Source of the DNA: a bacterium UBA3734
GTDB lineage: Bacteria > Bacteroidota > Bacteroidia > Bacteroidales > Bacteroidaceae
Length of the DNA stretch: 14,708 nt
Assembly (NCBI GenBank): GCA_002372575.1
Contig: DFHC01000101.1
Coordinates: 15,970 to 30,677 of the forward strand
Direction: 5' to 3'
The first letter of the stretch is position 1. Every line of letters starts with the position of its first letter. The notes beneath the pieces were generated by a model that saw only the letters and a list, made by a program, of their open reading frames with translations, was not told the origin of the DNA and ran no database searches. A program made the translations under genes and the position numbers. Positions 1-7,051 of this stretch are shown here, in pieces.

Positions 1-42
1 ACTTCACACTCCACACTCCACACTTCACACTTCACACTTCAC
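1..42. repeat. six-copy heptamer tandem array at the 3' end of dprA
   Basis: Six consecutive 7-bp units (ACTTCAC, ACTCCAC, ACTCCAC, then ACTTCAC three times) fill the first 42 bases. On the minus strand the unit is AGTGTGA or AGTGTGG. The array starts inside the dprA stop codon, so the TGA is part of the first unit. Four of the six units contain a TGA spaced by multiples of 7 bp, so it supplies stops in more than one frame. The left end of the array may lie outside the window. A related three-copy array occurs at 13290-13310. Confidence 0.85.
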
Positions 43-1163
43 CGCATCAGATGAAACGTTCCTCCAGCCATACTCCGAACCACATTTTTCATCTCCAGCG
101 AGAACAGCAGCGCCGAGAGCCGCCCGATGGCGATGCCGCTCTGCACGCTCAGCATGTTCACCTGCAGGTCGTTTTGCCGCAGCAGGGCATCCACCACTTT
201 CTGTTCTTCGTCGGTGAGGTCGGGGAAAAGCGGCCGTTCCTCGCTGTGGTGCGCCGCCGTCACGGCCTCTTCCGTGGGCCATCCCATCGTGTCCACGAGG
301 TCGCGGGCCTGACAGATGAGGCTGGCTTCGCAGTCGCGAATCATGTGGTTGCAGCCTTCGCTGAATTTTGCGCCCACGGGTCCGGGGAAGGCGAAAACGT
401 CGCGGTTGTAGTCGCGGGCGATGCGTGCGGTAATCAGTCCGCCGCCTTTTTCGGCACTCTCCACGAGCACCACGGCGTCGGCGATGCCTGCCACGATGCG
501 GTTTCGCCGCACGAAATTCGACTTATCCATGCGCGTCTGCATCATGTATTCCGTCAGCAGTCCGCCCTGCGAGAGCATTTCCTCGGCGGTTTTCTTGTGG
601 GCTGTGGGGTAGAGTTCGTCGAGACCGTGTGCCAGCACGCCCACCGTCTCAAATCCTTGCTCCAGCGCATGGCGATGGGCGCAGATATCAACGCCATAGG
701 CCAGTCCGCTCACGATGAGCACCTGCGGGCAGAGCTGCCGCAGTTCGGTGATGAATCGGCGCACGAGGTCCTGCCCGTAGGGCGTGGCGTGGCGCGTACC
801 CACGATGCTCACCACGCGCAGCTGGTTCAGGTCGGCCTGGCCTTTGTAGTACAGGATAATCGGTGCATCGGCACATTCGCGCAGTCGCTGCGGATAGCGT
901 TCGTCGGCCATGGTCAGCGGCTCGATGCCGAGGTCGCAGTCTTGCGCAAATTCGGCCTCGGCGGCACGGAGTGCCTCGTCGATGTTTCCGAAGGCAGCCA
1001 CGAGCTTGTCGGAGGCGTCGGGCACGATGTCGCGGATGTTTCGCGCGTGGCTCACAATCTCCGTCGCCGATTCCGTGCGCCGATAGAGGTCAGCCAGCCC
1101 GACGATTCCGATGTGGCTCAGTCGCGTCAGTGCGATGGTGTTGATGATTTCCTGTTGGGTCAT
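39..1163 (-). CDS. dprA: DNA-processing protein DprA (Smf)
   Basis: DprA binds incoming single-stranded DNA in the cytoplasm and loads RecA during natural transformation; it is also conserved in many bacteria not known to be competent. The 374-residue product has the family's full domain set: an N-terminal helical region (about 1-90), a Rossmann-like core (about 90-295) and a C-terminal winged-helix domain (about 315-374). Core motifs seen are SIVGTR (119-124), SGLAYGVD (152-159), NFVRRNR (216-222), GGGLITA (240-246) and FAFPGP (258-262). Length is normal for the family. The ATG start at 1163 lies 7 bp after the buk stop, so it is probably the last gene of a ptb-buk-dprA operon. Its stop codon is embedded in the heptamer array at 1-42. 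Identification is secure; whether this organism is naturally competent cannot be told from here. Confidence 0.96.
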   Translation of the reverse strand: MTQQEIINTIALTRLSHIGIVGLADLYRRTESATEIVSHARNIRDIVPDASDKLVAAFGNIDEALRAAEAEFAQDCDLGIEPLTMADERYPQRLRECADAPIILYYKGQADLNQLRVVSIVGTRHATPYGQDLVRRFITELRQLCPQVLIVSGLAYGVDICAHRHALEQGFETVGVLAHGLDELYPTAHKKTAEEMLSQGGLLTEYMMQTRMDKSNFVRRNRIVAGIADAVVLVESAEKGGGLITARIARDYNRDVFAFPGPVGAKFSEGCNHMIRDCEASLICQARDLVDTMGWPTEEAVTAAHHSEERPLFPDLTDEEQKVVDALLRQNDLQVNMLSVQSGIAIGRLSALLFSLEMKNVVRSMAGGTFHLMR

Positions 1164-1170
1164 TCAGTTT

Positions 1171-2238
1171 TTATGAGTAGATTTTCACCTCTTGCTTGCC
1201 GCGCAGCACCTCGAGGGCGTTCATGGCGAGGGCCTGCATCTCGTCTTCGCCCGGATAGCAGTGGATGGGGGCGAGGAAGCTGATGCGCTCGCGCAGGCCG
1301 TTGATGATGTATTCGGAGCGAGCCAGTCCGCCCGTGAGCAGGATGGCATCGACCTTGCCGCAGAGCACGGCACCTTCGGCCACGATGTTCTTCGCCGTGT
1401 GGTAAATCATCGCATCCACGATGAGTTTGGCGTGTTCGTCGCCCTCCATGATGCGCTGCTCCACCACGCGCATGTCGTTGCAGCCGAGGTGCGCAGCCAC
1501 ACCGGCCTGACCGGCGATGCGCTTGAGCAACTGCTGTTCGGTGTATTTTCCCGAGAAACACAGGCGAATCAGGTCGGCAGCGGGCAGGCTTCCGGCGCGT
1601 TCGGGCGAGAACGGGCCTTCGCCGTCGAGGGCGTTGTTGGCATCCACGGCACGACCGTGGTCGTGGGCGGCGATGGAAATTCCGCCTCCGAGGTGGCAGA
1701 TGATGAGGTTCATCTCGTCGTAGCGACGACCGATTTCCTTGGCGAAGCGCTTTGCGATGGCGCGCTGGTTCAGGGCGTGCCAGATGCAGATGCGGTTCAT
1801 GAGCGGCGAGCCCGAGATGCGTGCGTAGTCGTTGAGTTCATCGACCACGCCCGGGTCGGCGATAAACGAGCGGCAGCCAGGAATTTCCTGTGCGATTTCG
1901 TGGGCAATCAGGCAGCCGAGGTTGCAGGCGTGGTTGTGCATGGCGATGCCGCTGTGGGTGTCGTTGAGCATGGCCTCGTTGATTTCGTAGGTGCCGCCGG
2001 CAATGGGTTTCACGAGTCCGCCGCGCCCGATGACGGCATCGAACTGGTAGGGGATGTCTGAGCGTTTCAACTCGTCGATGACGAGCTGCTTGCGGAAGGG
2101 AAATTCCTCGATGACATCGTCGAATTTCGACAGTTCCTCGGTGGAGTGGCGGATGGTTTTCAGCAAAACGGGTGTTTCGTTTGTGTAAACGGCAATTTTG
2201 GTCGATGTGGACCCTGGGTTAATCGCAAGTATTTGCAT
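1171..2238 (-). CDS. buk: butyrate kinase
   Basis: Butyrate kinase (ASKHA fold, acetate/butyrate kinase family) makes ATP and a free short-chain acid from an acyl phosphate in the cytoplasm. The 355-residue length is normal. Visible motifs are the N-terminal phosphate-binding segment NPGSTSTK (7-14), HLGGGIS (182-188), GPFSPERAG (208-216, the butyrate-kinase version of this loop), the adenosine-motif-like LTGGLA (301-306) and PGEDEMQALA (329-338). The gene follows ptb by 31 bp and precedes dprA by 7 bp, so co-transcription is likely. With Ptb it forms the Ptb-Buk route from butyryl-CoA to butyrate. In Bacteroidota the physiological substrate may instead be branched (isobutyryl or isovaleryl) acyl-CoA; the sequence cannot decide this. 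No acyl-CoA synthesis genes are in the window. Confidence 0.96.
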   Translation of the reverse strand: MQILAINPGSTSTKIAVYTNETPVLLKTIRHSTEELSKFDDVIEEFPFRKQLVIDELKRSDIPYQFDAVIGRGGLVKPIAGGTYEINEAMLNDTHSGIAMHNHACNLGCLIAHEIAQEIPGCRSFIADPGVVDELNDYARISGSPLMNRICIWHALNQRAIAKRFAKEIGRRYDEMNLIICHLGGGISIAAHDHGRAVDANNALDGEGPFSPERAGSLPAADLIRLCFSGKYTEQQLLKRIAGQAGVAAHLGCNDMRVVEQRIMEGDEHAKLIVDAMIYHTAKNIVAEGAVLCGKVDAILLTGGLARSEYIINGLRERISFLAPIHCYPGEDEMQALAMNALEVLRGKQEVKIYS

Positions 2239-2269
2239 TTTTTCGGTTGATTTTAGGTTGTTAGATGGA

Positions 2270-3178
2270 TTAGTTTTTGCTCATCATGGCGGCAAGGGCC
2301 AGCGAATTGAATTTGCAGCTCTTCGAGTCGGCGCGTGAGGGCAGCACCACGGGCACGGTCGGCCCTACGAGCATTCCGGCGGTCTCGCCGTGGAAGAAGG
2401 TTACGGCCTTGTAGAACACGTTTCCGGCCTCGATGTCGGGGAAAACCACGGCATCGGCCTCGCCGCGGATGGGCGAGTCGATTCCCTTGATGCGCAGGCT
2501 TTCGGGCGAGATGCTGGTTTTCAGGTCGAGCGGTCCGTCGATGATGCAGCGTCCGAAGTCGCCCTTCTTGCCCATTTCAATGATTTCATGATAGCCCACG
2601 GTGAAGGGGAAGTACTTCTCGTTCACCTTCTCCGTGCAGTGGTTCAGCGCGATGCGCGGCTCTTCAATACCCATTTTGTGGCACAAATCGGCCATGTAGC
2701 GCACCTGCTCAATGCGCTGCTCGTGGGTGGGGTAGGGAATGACGGCTGAATCGGTGAAGAAGAGCAGTTTGTCGTAGCCCGGCAGCTCGGCAGCGGTGAT
2801 GTGGGTGAGCACGCGTCCGCGCGGCAGGATGCCAGTTTCCTTGTTCAGCACCACGTGCAGCAGGTTGTCGGTGTTGATGAGGCCCTTCATGAGCACATCC
2901 ACCTTGCCCTCGTGCACCATCTGCACGGCTCTGCGGGCAGCATCGTCGGCATCGGTGGCGGGCTCGAAAAACACGTGGTCGGCATAGCGCATCACGTCTT
3001 CGTTCTGCTCCACTTCTTTCTGACAGCCTACGAAAATGGCGTCGATGAATCCGGCTTCCAGTGCGCGCTGCACCGATACTTGAGAATTGTGGTCGGCGGC
3101 CCAAACAACGGCCACACGTCTGCGTTCGCCTTGCTTCGCAAGGTAACTCAGCATTTCTTCGAAATTTCTGATTTCCAT
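2270..3178 (-). CDS. ptb: phosphate butyryltransferase
   Basis: This 302-residue protein belongs to the phosphate acetyl/butyryltransferase family and exchanges CoA for phosphate on butyryl-CoA or a related acyl-CoA. Family motifs include VDVLMKGLINT (93-103), TDSAV (142-146 region), IDGPLDL (213-219), ADAVVFPDIEAGN (241-253) and LPSRADS (279-285). Its length, about 300 residues, fits Ptb rather than the longer acetate-type Pta, and the buk gene directly downstream supports butyryltransferase over acetyltransferase. Automated annotation often labels such proteins bifunctional enoyl-CoA hydratase/phosphate acetyltransferase; no hydratase domain is seen here. It is the first gene of the ptb-buk-dprA operon, with a promoter at 3225-3256 giving a leader of about 40 nt. 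The start is the ATG at 3178; no good in-frame alternative is evident. Confidence 0.94.
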   Translation of the reverse strand: MEIRNFEEMLSYLAKQGERRRVAVVWAADHNSQVSVQRALEAGFIDAIFVGCQKEVEQNEDVMRYADHVFFEPATDADDAARRAVQMVHEGKVDVLMKGLINTDNLLHVVLNKETGILPRGRVLTHITAAELPGYDKLLFFTDSAVIPYPTHEQRIEQVRYMADLCHKMGIEEPRIALNHCTEKVNEKYFPFTVGYHEIIEMGKKGDFGRCIIDGPLDLKTSISPESLRIKGIDSPIRGEADAVVFPDIEAGNVFYKAVTFFHGETAGMLVGPTVPVVLPSRADSKSCKFNSLALAAMMSKN

Positions 3179-3224
3179 AGTGGTTTTTAGTCGTTTTATT
3201 TTGCAGTAATAGAATTTTCGGATG

Positions 3225-3256
3225 CAAAGTTACGCATAAGTGGGCAGAATACAAAA
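3225..3256 (-). promoter_or_regulatory. predicted Bacteroidota-type promoter of ptb-buk-dprA
   Basis: On the minus strand the -7 box TAACTTTG (3232-3225) matches TAnnTTTG exactly. A TTTTG (3256-3252) lies 19 bp upstream as the -33 element. Transcription would start near 3218, about 40 nt before the ptb ATG. The -33 element overlaps one arm of the inverted repeat at 3253-3276. Confidence 0.7.
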
Positions 3257-3276
3257 GAAAAATTGATTTTTCTTTT
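3253..3276. repeat. perfect AT-rich inverted repeat between the barrel gene and ptb
   Basis: AAAAGAAAAA (3253-3262) is the exact reverse complement of TTTTTCTTTT (3267-3276), with a TTGA loop. It sits 28 bp past the barrel gene's stop codon (3304). On the minus strand the 3' arm is U-rich, so it could act as a weak terminator for the upstream operon, but the stem has only one G-C pair. Alternatively it is an operator-like site, since it overlaps the -33 element of the ptb promoter. Confidence 0.5.
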
Positions 3277-3303
3277 TACTCTCGAATGAGACTGGCTTAT
3301 ATC

Positions 3304-5820
3304 TCAAATGTTAAAACTAATCTTCGCAACGAATTGGCGCGGACGCAGTCGAGTGACGATGTAGGTTTCAGAAATGGGGGTGATGAAGTGGCGTCGGTCT
3401 TCGTCAATGCCGAAGATGTTGTCGAGCATAAACTCTAAGTCAAATTTTTTTGTGGCATAGCGGGCCGAGGCATTCGAGAAAACGTAGTTGGAAACCGATT
3501 TGTCGGAGCTGTGCTGGTAGTTGAGTCCCCATTGTATTTTCCATTTCCCGGGGAAGATGTTGAGGGAGAAGGAATGGAGAAAATGGGTGTAGGATTGCGC
3601 TTGATTCTCACTTAACTCGCGATTTTGATAGCTCATCGTAGAATAGGCATCTATGGAGAACAGCAGGGCGGGGGAAATGGAAACGTGTGCGGTAATACTC
3701 GTGGAACGAGAATGTTGTTGTCGTACTTCTCCAGCCAGCAAATACTTGCTGTTGTCCCACAATTGGTTGGCTGACAGGCTGATGTTTGCTGCCCACCACG
3801 ACAGGCGCTTCTGCACACTGGCGTTCAGTCCGTAGCTGTTGCTTTGAGCCTTCTCTCCCGTTTGTTCCCGACGGTAAACGCCATCCACCAACAGGCTTCG
3901 ATAAAGATAGTCCTCGCCGTGGCTGTAGTTCAAACTAAGATAGGCAAACAAGTTGTGGGGCGCACTGCGAAAGTGGATTGACGAGGAAAACTTGTGGTTC
4001 TGGGCCGTCGTGAAGTCGCCCGTTCCGCGGCTCAAGTAGTTGTATTGCCGATAGAAGGGTATATGGGTCAGTTGTCCTAAACTGCCGTTGGCCGAGTAGT
4101 CGTAGGCATATTCGGCACCGAGACTCCACCTTTTGTTCAGGTCGTAGCTGATGTTGGCAGAAGGCTCGAAGATCAGGCGGCGGTCGTGGCGGTCGCCAAT
4201 GCCGCGGTAGAGCCAGCTGAGTCTGGGCAACAGTGAAAAATGAAGTTTTCGGTTCAGGTAAAACACACGGGGAATGGCTGATAAATGATGCTGACGATAG
4301 CTATCAGAGGCCGTAGTGTCGTTGTAGGCGACATCCATTTTCTCTTGATTGAAAATCCAGCCTGTAATCAAGTCTATATTCCAGTTTTTCCATCCGAAAA
4401 GCGAAAGCGTTGTCTGGACTCTTGAGTTTAGGATTTTCTCGTTGAGTTCCTCGTTCGTGCCGTTATAGAGCAACAATGTGCCTGGAAGATAGCTATAATT
4501 GGCCTCTGCATCCAACGAAAAATGCCTTTTCCCAATCCGCCGGCTAATGCTGAATTTATTGCTGATGGTTCGACGTCGAGGTTTCAGCAGTGTGTTTGTA
4601 AGGCGGTCGTTTAGTTGCGTGTGGCCTGTGCTCTTGTTGAAATCTATATAGCCTGAGAAAATGTTTTTCAAGTGCGATTTGCTGCCGTTGTGTTCGTATT
4701 TTATTTCGGCGTTCCATTCGCTACTGCGGTCGGCCGTGTGTTGCGACTCTGTTTGAACGAGCGAACCATCCACGTCGATATAATGTGTTTCGCGGAAACT
4801 CTCAGTCGAAGTTTTGTCGAGCAAGCCCGATACTTGAAATCGTATGTCATCGTCGGCAGAGGGCTTGATAAGCCAGTTCGTGGCGAAAGCGTGGCTGTCG
4901 TTGAACAAGCTTCGTCCAGTGCTGCCTAATCTCACCTGTGGCAATAGTCCGTTCACCCTCACTTCGTCAAATGAGCGCACTTCCCGACTGATGTTGAGAC
5001 CTGTGTTGTTTGTTTTGTACATCGACAGACTCTGCTTTTTTTTGCCGAACATCATTTCCACGAGTCTGCCGTCGCGTAGCCATTCGGGGCAGTCTTGCAA
5101 CGTCATGCCCGTTCCGATGTCAAGCAAGCCCATCCACACGTTTTTGGCCTCGTCTTTCAGCACGAGGTTCAATGCTGCCTGCTCGCTGAATACCACGCCT
5201 CGTTTCATTTTTACGGGCTGGTGGTTTTCCAGCACTTGTACGCTCAGCACCTTGTCGGCATTCAGATTTTTGCTCACCTGCGAATATTTCTGTCCCATCA
5301 AGTCCATTCCTTCCACATAAAAATGGTTGATGGGTTGCCCTTGGTACAAAATCTGTCCCGACGGAGCCACCGTCACGCCAGGCATACGGGCAATCACGTC
5401 TTCGATGGAACGGTCTTGCGGCATCTTGAAGCCCGCAACGGAATAGGTCAGCGTGTCACCATTCATGCGGATGAGCTCGGGCTTCACCTTTACTTCTTTG
5501 ATTTCAACGGGTTTTTCTTCTAATTGAATGCTTTGCCCCTGCTCCCACTTGTCCAAATCAAGGGATAGCTGTGCATAACTCATGTGGACAAAAGTGATTT
5601 TCGTCGCTGTTTTCCCTTCGGGCAGTTTTACGGAGAACGAACCGTCGGCAGTCGTGCGCGTGAAAGCCACGTTATTGCCTTTCTCCCCTTTCAGCACTAC
5701 AGATGCTTTTTCCACGGGTTTGCCGTCCTTGTCAGCCAACTTGCCCGTGTAAACGGTTTGTGCCCCGACAGCAATAGCCCAAAGGCATAACAAGCATAGG
5801 GAGAGGATTCTTTTTCTCAC
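3304..5820 (-). CDS. outer-membrane beta-barrel protein, CarboxypepD_reg/TonB-plug type
   Basis: An 838-residue exported protein. Residues 1-20 form a signal peptide (RKR, then a Leu/Cys/Ala-rich core, probable cleavage at GA|Q). Residues about 22-105 look like the CarboxypepD_reg-like beta-sandwich found at the start of SusC-like proteins. Residues about 110-225 resemble a TonB-receptor plug (DVIARMPGV at 141-149, FYVEGMDLMG at 167-176, NADKVLSVQVLENHQP at 187-202). The rest, rich in alternating aromatic strands and ending in KISFNI, fits an outer-membrane barrel. No TonB box was identified, so TonB dependence is uncertain; the length is also short for SusC. The start is GTG at 5820, 7 bp after the GLPGLI gene stop. 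It is supported because the signal peptide begins there and the next in-frame Met is near residue 80. The GLPGLI neighbour suggests a shared envelope function; substrate unknown. Confidence 0.85.
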   Translation of the reverse strand: MRKRILSLCLLCLWAIAVGAQTVYTGKLADKDGKPVEKASVVLKGEKGNNVAFTRTTADGSFSVKLPEGKTATKITFVHMSYAQLSLDLDKWEQGQSIQLEEKPVEIKEVKVKPELIRMNGDTLTYSVAGFKMPQDRSIEDVIARMPGVTVAPSGQILYQGQPINHFYVEGMDLMGQKYSQVSKNLNADKVLSVQVLENHQPVKMKRGVVFSEQAALNLVLKDEAKNVWMGLLDIGTGMTLQDCPEWLRDGRLVEMMFGKKKQSLSMYKTNNTGLNISREVRSFDEVRVNGLLPQVRLGSTGRSLFNDSHAFATNWLIKPSADDDIRFQVSGLLDKTSTESFRETHYIDVDGSLVQTESQHTADRSSEWNAEIKYEHNGSKSHLKNIFSGYIDFNKSTGHTQLNDRLTNTLLKPRRRTISNKFSISRRIGKRHFSLDAEANYSYLPGTLLLYNGTNEELNEKILNSRVQTTLSLFGWKNWNIDLITGWIFNQEKMDVAYNDTTASDSYRQHHLSAIPRVFYLNRKLHFSLLPRLSWLYRGIGDRHDRRLIFEPSANISYDLNKRWSLGAEYAYDYSANGSLGQLTHIPFYRQYNYLSRGTGDFTTAQNHKFSSSIHFRSAPHNLFAYLSLNYSHGEDYLYRSLLVDGVYRREQTGEKAQSNSYGLNASVQKRLSWWAANISLSANQLWDNSKYLLAGEVRQQHSRSTSITAHVSISPALLFSIDAYSTMSYQNRELSENQAQSYTHFLHSFSLNIFPGKWKIQWGLNYQHSSDKSVSNYVFSNASARYATKKFDLEFMLDNIFGIDEDRRHFITPISETYIVTRLRPRQFVAKISFNI

Positions 5821-5827
5821 GATAAAG

Positions 5828-6772
5828 TTATTTCTTTTCGGTTTTTTCTATCAAAACGGCTGTTCGGGGAAGCGGACGTTCCCAGTCTATTTCTCCTGTT
5901 GGCAACCGAACAGGATTCGGTTTAGGGTTTCTCAGCGAACGAATTTGCATTTCGTTCATTTGTTTCGGAGAGCTTTTGAAGGACTCGCGATGATTGTCAT
6001 AATACATAGCTTCTCCATTGCCCTTGCGAATGTCGATGGCATCGAAGAAAAATTCGCCCGCCGCATCGTGTGCATGGAGAATGAGTCCGGGCAGGCCCGT
6101 CAGTTTCCAAGGACCCTCGCTGTAGGGCAAGTCCATCGCGTACCACACCGTCCACTGCCTTCCGCGGAAATCTGCCGATGCTTTCTGACAGGGGTAATCT
6201 AAAATGATGGAATCGCCCTCCTCCAGTTCCCAATCCAGCTCAGGCAGAGGCTCTTCGTACTGAGGACAGGGGTAATCCCCCCGGTACACATACAACTGCT
6301 TGCCCGCTTCGGGATAGTTTCTGAATATCTCGTAGGGTTGCTGACGGTGTTTTCTCATTTCTGCCATCACAGTCGCCCATCTCGCCTGCAAGTCGTCAAG
6401 ATTTACAGGCGGTGCGTCGGTGCTCCATCCCACGTTGTTGGAAAAAATGTTATATCGACGACCAATCCGCAGTGCAAACCGGTCTGTCGAGAGGCTCTCG
6501 TCTTCCGTTGCCTCGCGATACGTCACGGCATACTGCACTTGGATTTGCACTGTGTCAAGAGTGATGTTGTCAGTCGGTTCTATCGATTCCGTAAAAGCAT
6601 CGATTTTTCTCTTCATTTCTTTTGCTTCTTTCTCCGATATCTCATACTTCTCGACCCCTTTTTTTGTAATTTTCGTCACGGCTATTTTCCCTTCCTTTGA
6701 ATTCTGGGGATAAGCAGCGGAAGAAAATAGGAAAAAAGAAATGGCAACAATTTTTATTGTTCTAAATAGCAT
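5828..6772 (-). CDS. GLPGLI family protein
   Basis: This 314-residue protein carries the family signature literally: KLTGLPGLIL at 223-232, within the typical stretch CQKASADFRGR (195-205), WTVWYAMDLP (207-216) and SEGPW (218-222). Residues 1-22 form an N-terminal signal peptide (hydrophobic core IVAISFFLFSSAA), so it should be exported to the periplasm or envelope. The GLPGLI family is confined mainly to Bacteroidota and has no established biochemical role. It is often encoded beside a CarboxypepD_reg-type outer-membrane barrel, as here: the barrel gene begins 7 bp downstream, implying an operon and probable translational coupling. A good promoter lies at 6875-6906, leaving a leader of about 95 nt. 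Family assignment is firm; function is unknown. Confidence 0.93.
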   Translation of the reverse strand: MLFRTIKIVAISFFLFSSAAYPQNSKEGKIAVTKITKKGVEKYEISEKEAKEMKRKIDAFTESIEPTDNITLDTVQIQVQYAVTYREATEDESLSTDRFALRIGRRYNIFSNNVGWSTDAPPVNLDDLQARWATVMAEMRKHRQQPYEIFRNYPEAGKQLYVYRGDYPCPQYEEPLPELDWELEEGDSIILDYPCQKASADFRGRQWTVWYAMDLPYSEGPWKLTGLPGLILHAHDAAGEFFFDAIDIRKGNGEAMYYDNHRESFKSSPKQMNEMQIRSLRNPKPNPVRLPTGEIDWERPLPRTAVLIEKTEKK

Positions 6773-6874
6773 AATAATCAGGTTATATTTACTTTTTGCC
6801 TACTCACTTCGCTTTTCGGCTTCCTCGGAATACAAACCTCGCGACTTTGCATCGTAGTTGCTTGTTTTCGTTTG

Positions 6875-6906
6875 CAAAGATAAATAAAATAATTTTAAAA
6901 TACAAG
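6875..6906 (-). promoter_or_regulatory. predicted promoter of the GLPGLI/barrel operon
   Basis: On the minus strand, TATCTTTG (6882-6875) matches the Bacteroidota -7 box exactly, and TTG (6905-6903) lies 20 bp upstream as a partial -33 element. The start point would be near 6868, about 95 nt before the GLPGLI ATG. It sits in the AT-rich 279 bp region separating two divergent transcription units. Confidence 0.6.
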
Positions 6907-6991
6907 AAATTAACATATTTTCAGTTTTATATTCTTTATTTTTAAAATTTTGGATAAAATACCGCCTCTGAGCATAAAAAAGAATAAAACC

Positions 6992-7023
6992 TTTCGTTTT
7001 GCGTCCGTTTTTTTTTAATTTTG
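6992..7023 (+). promoter_or_regulatory. predicted promoter of the nucleoside kinase gene
   Basis: TAATTTTG (7016-7023) matches the -7 consensus. The -33 position, 20 bp upstream, holds only TTTC (6992-6995), so the upstream half is weak. Transcription would start near 7030, giving a leader of about 20 nt before the ATG at 7052. Confidence 0.45.
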
Positions 7024-7051
7024 CCCTCAACAATCACTAATTTTTATCGAC

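Noticed and set aside
51..1283. A 410-residue open frame antisense to dprA.
   Set aside because: It is rich in His, Arg and Val with no recognisable domain, as expected opposite a GC-rich gene; dprA on the other strand has all its family motifs.
6800..7033. A 77-residue minus-strand open frame in the intergenic region before the GLPGLI gene.
   Set aside because: Low-complexity Lys/Phe/Tyr-rich translation of AT-rich DNA that runs through the predicted GLPGLI promoter; no family resemblance.
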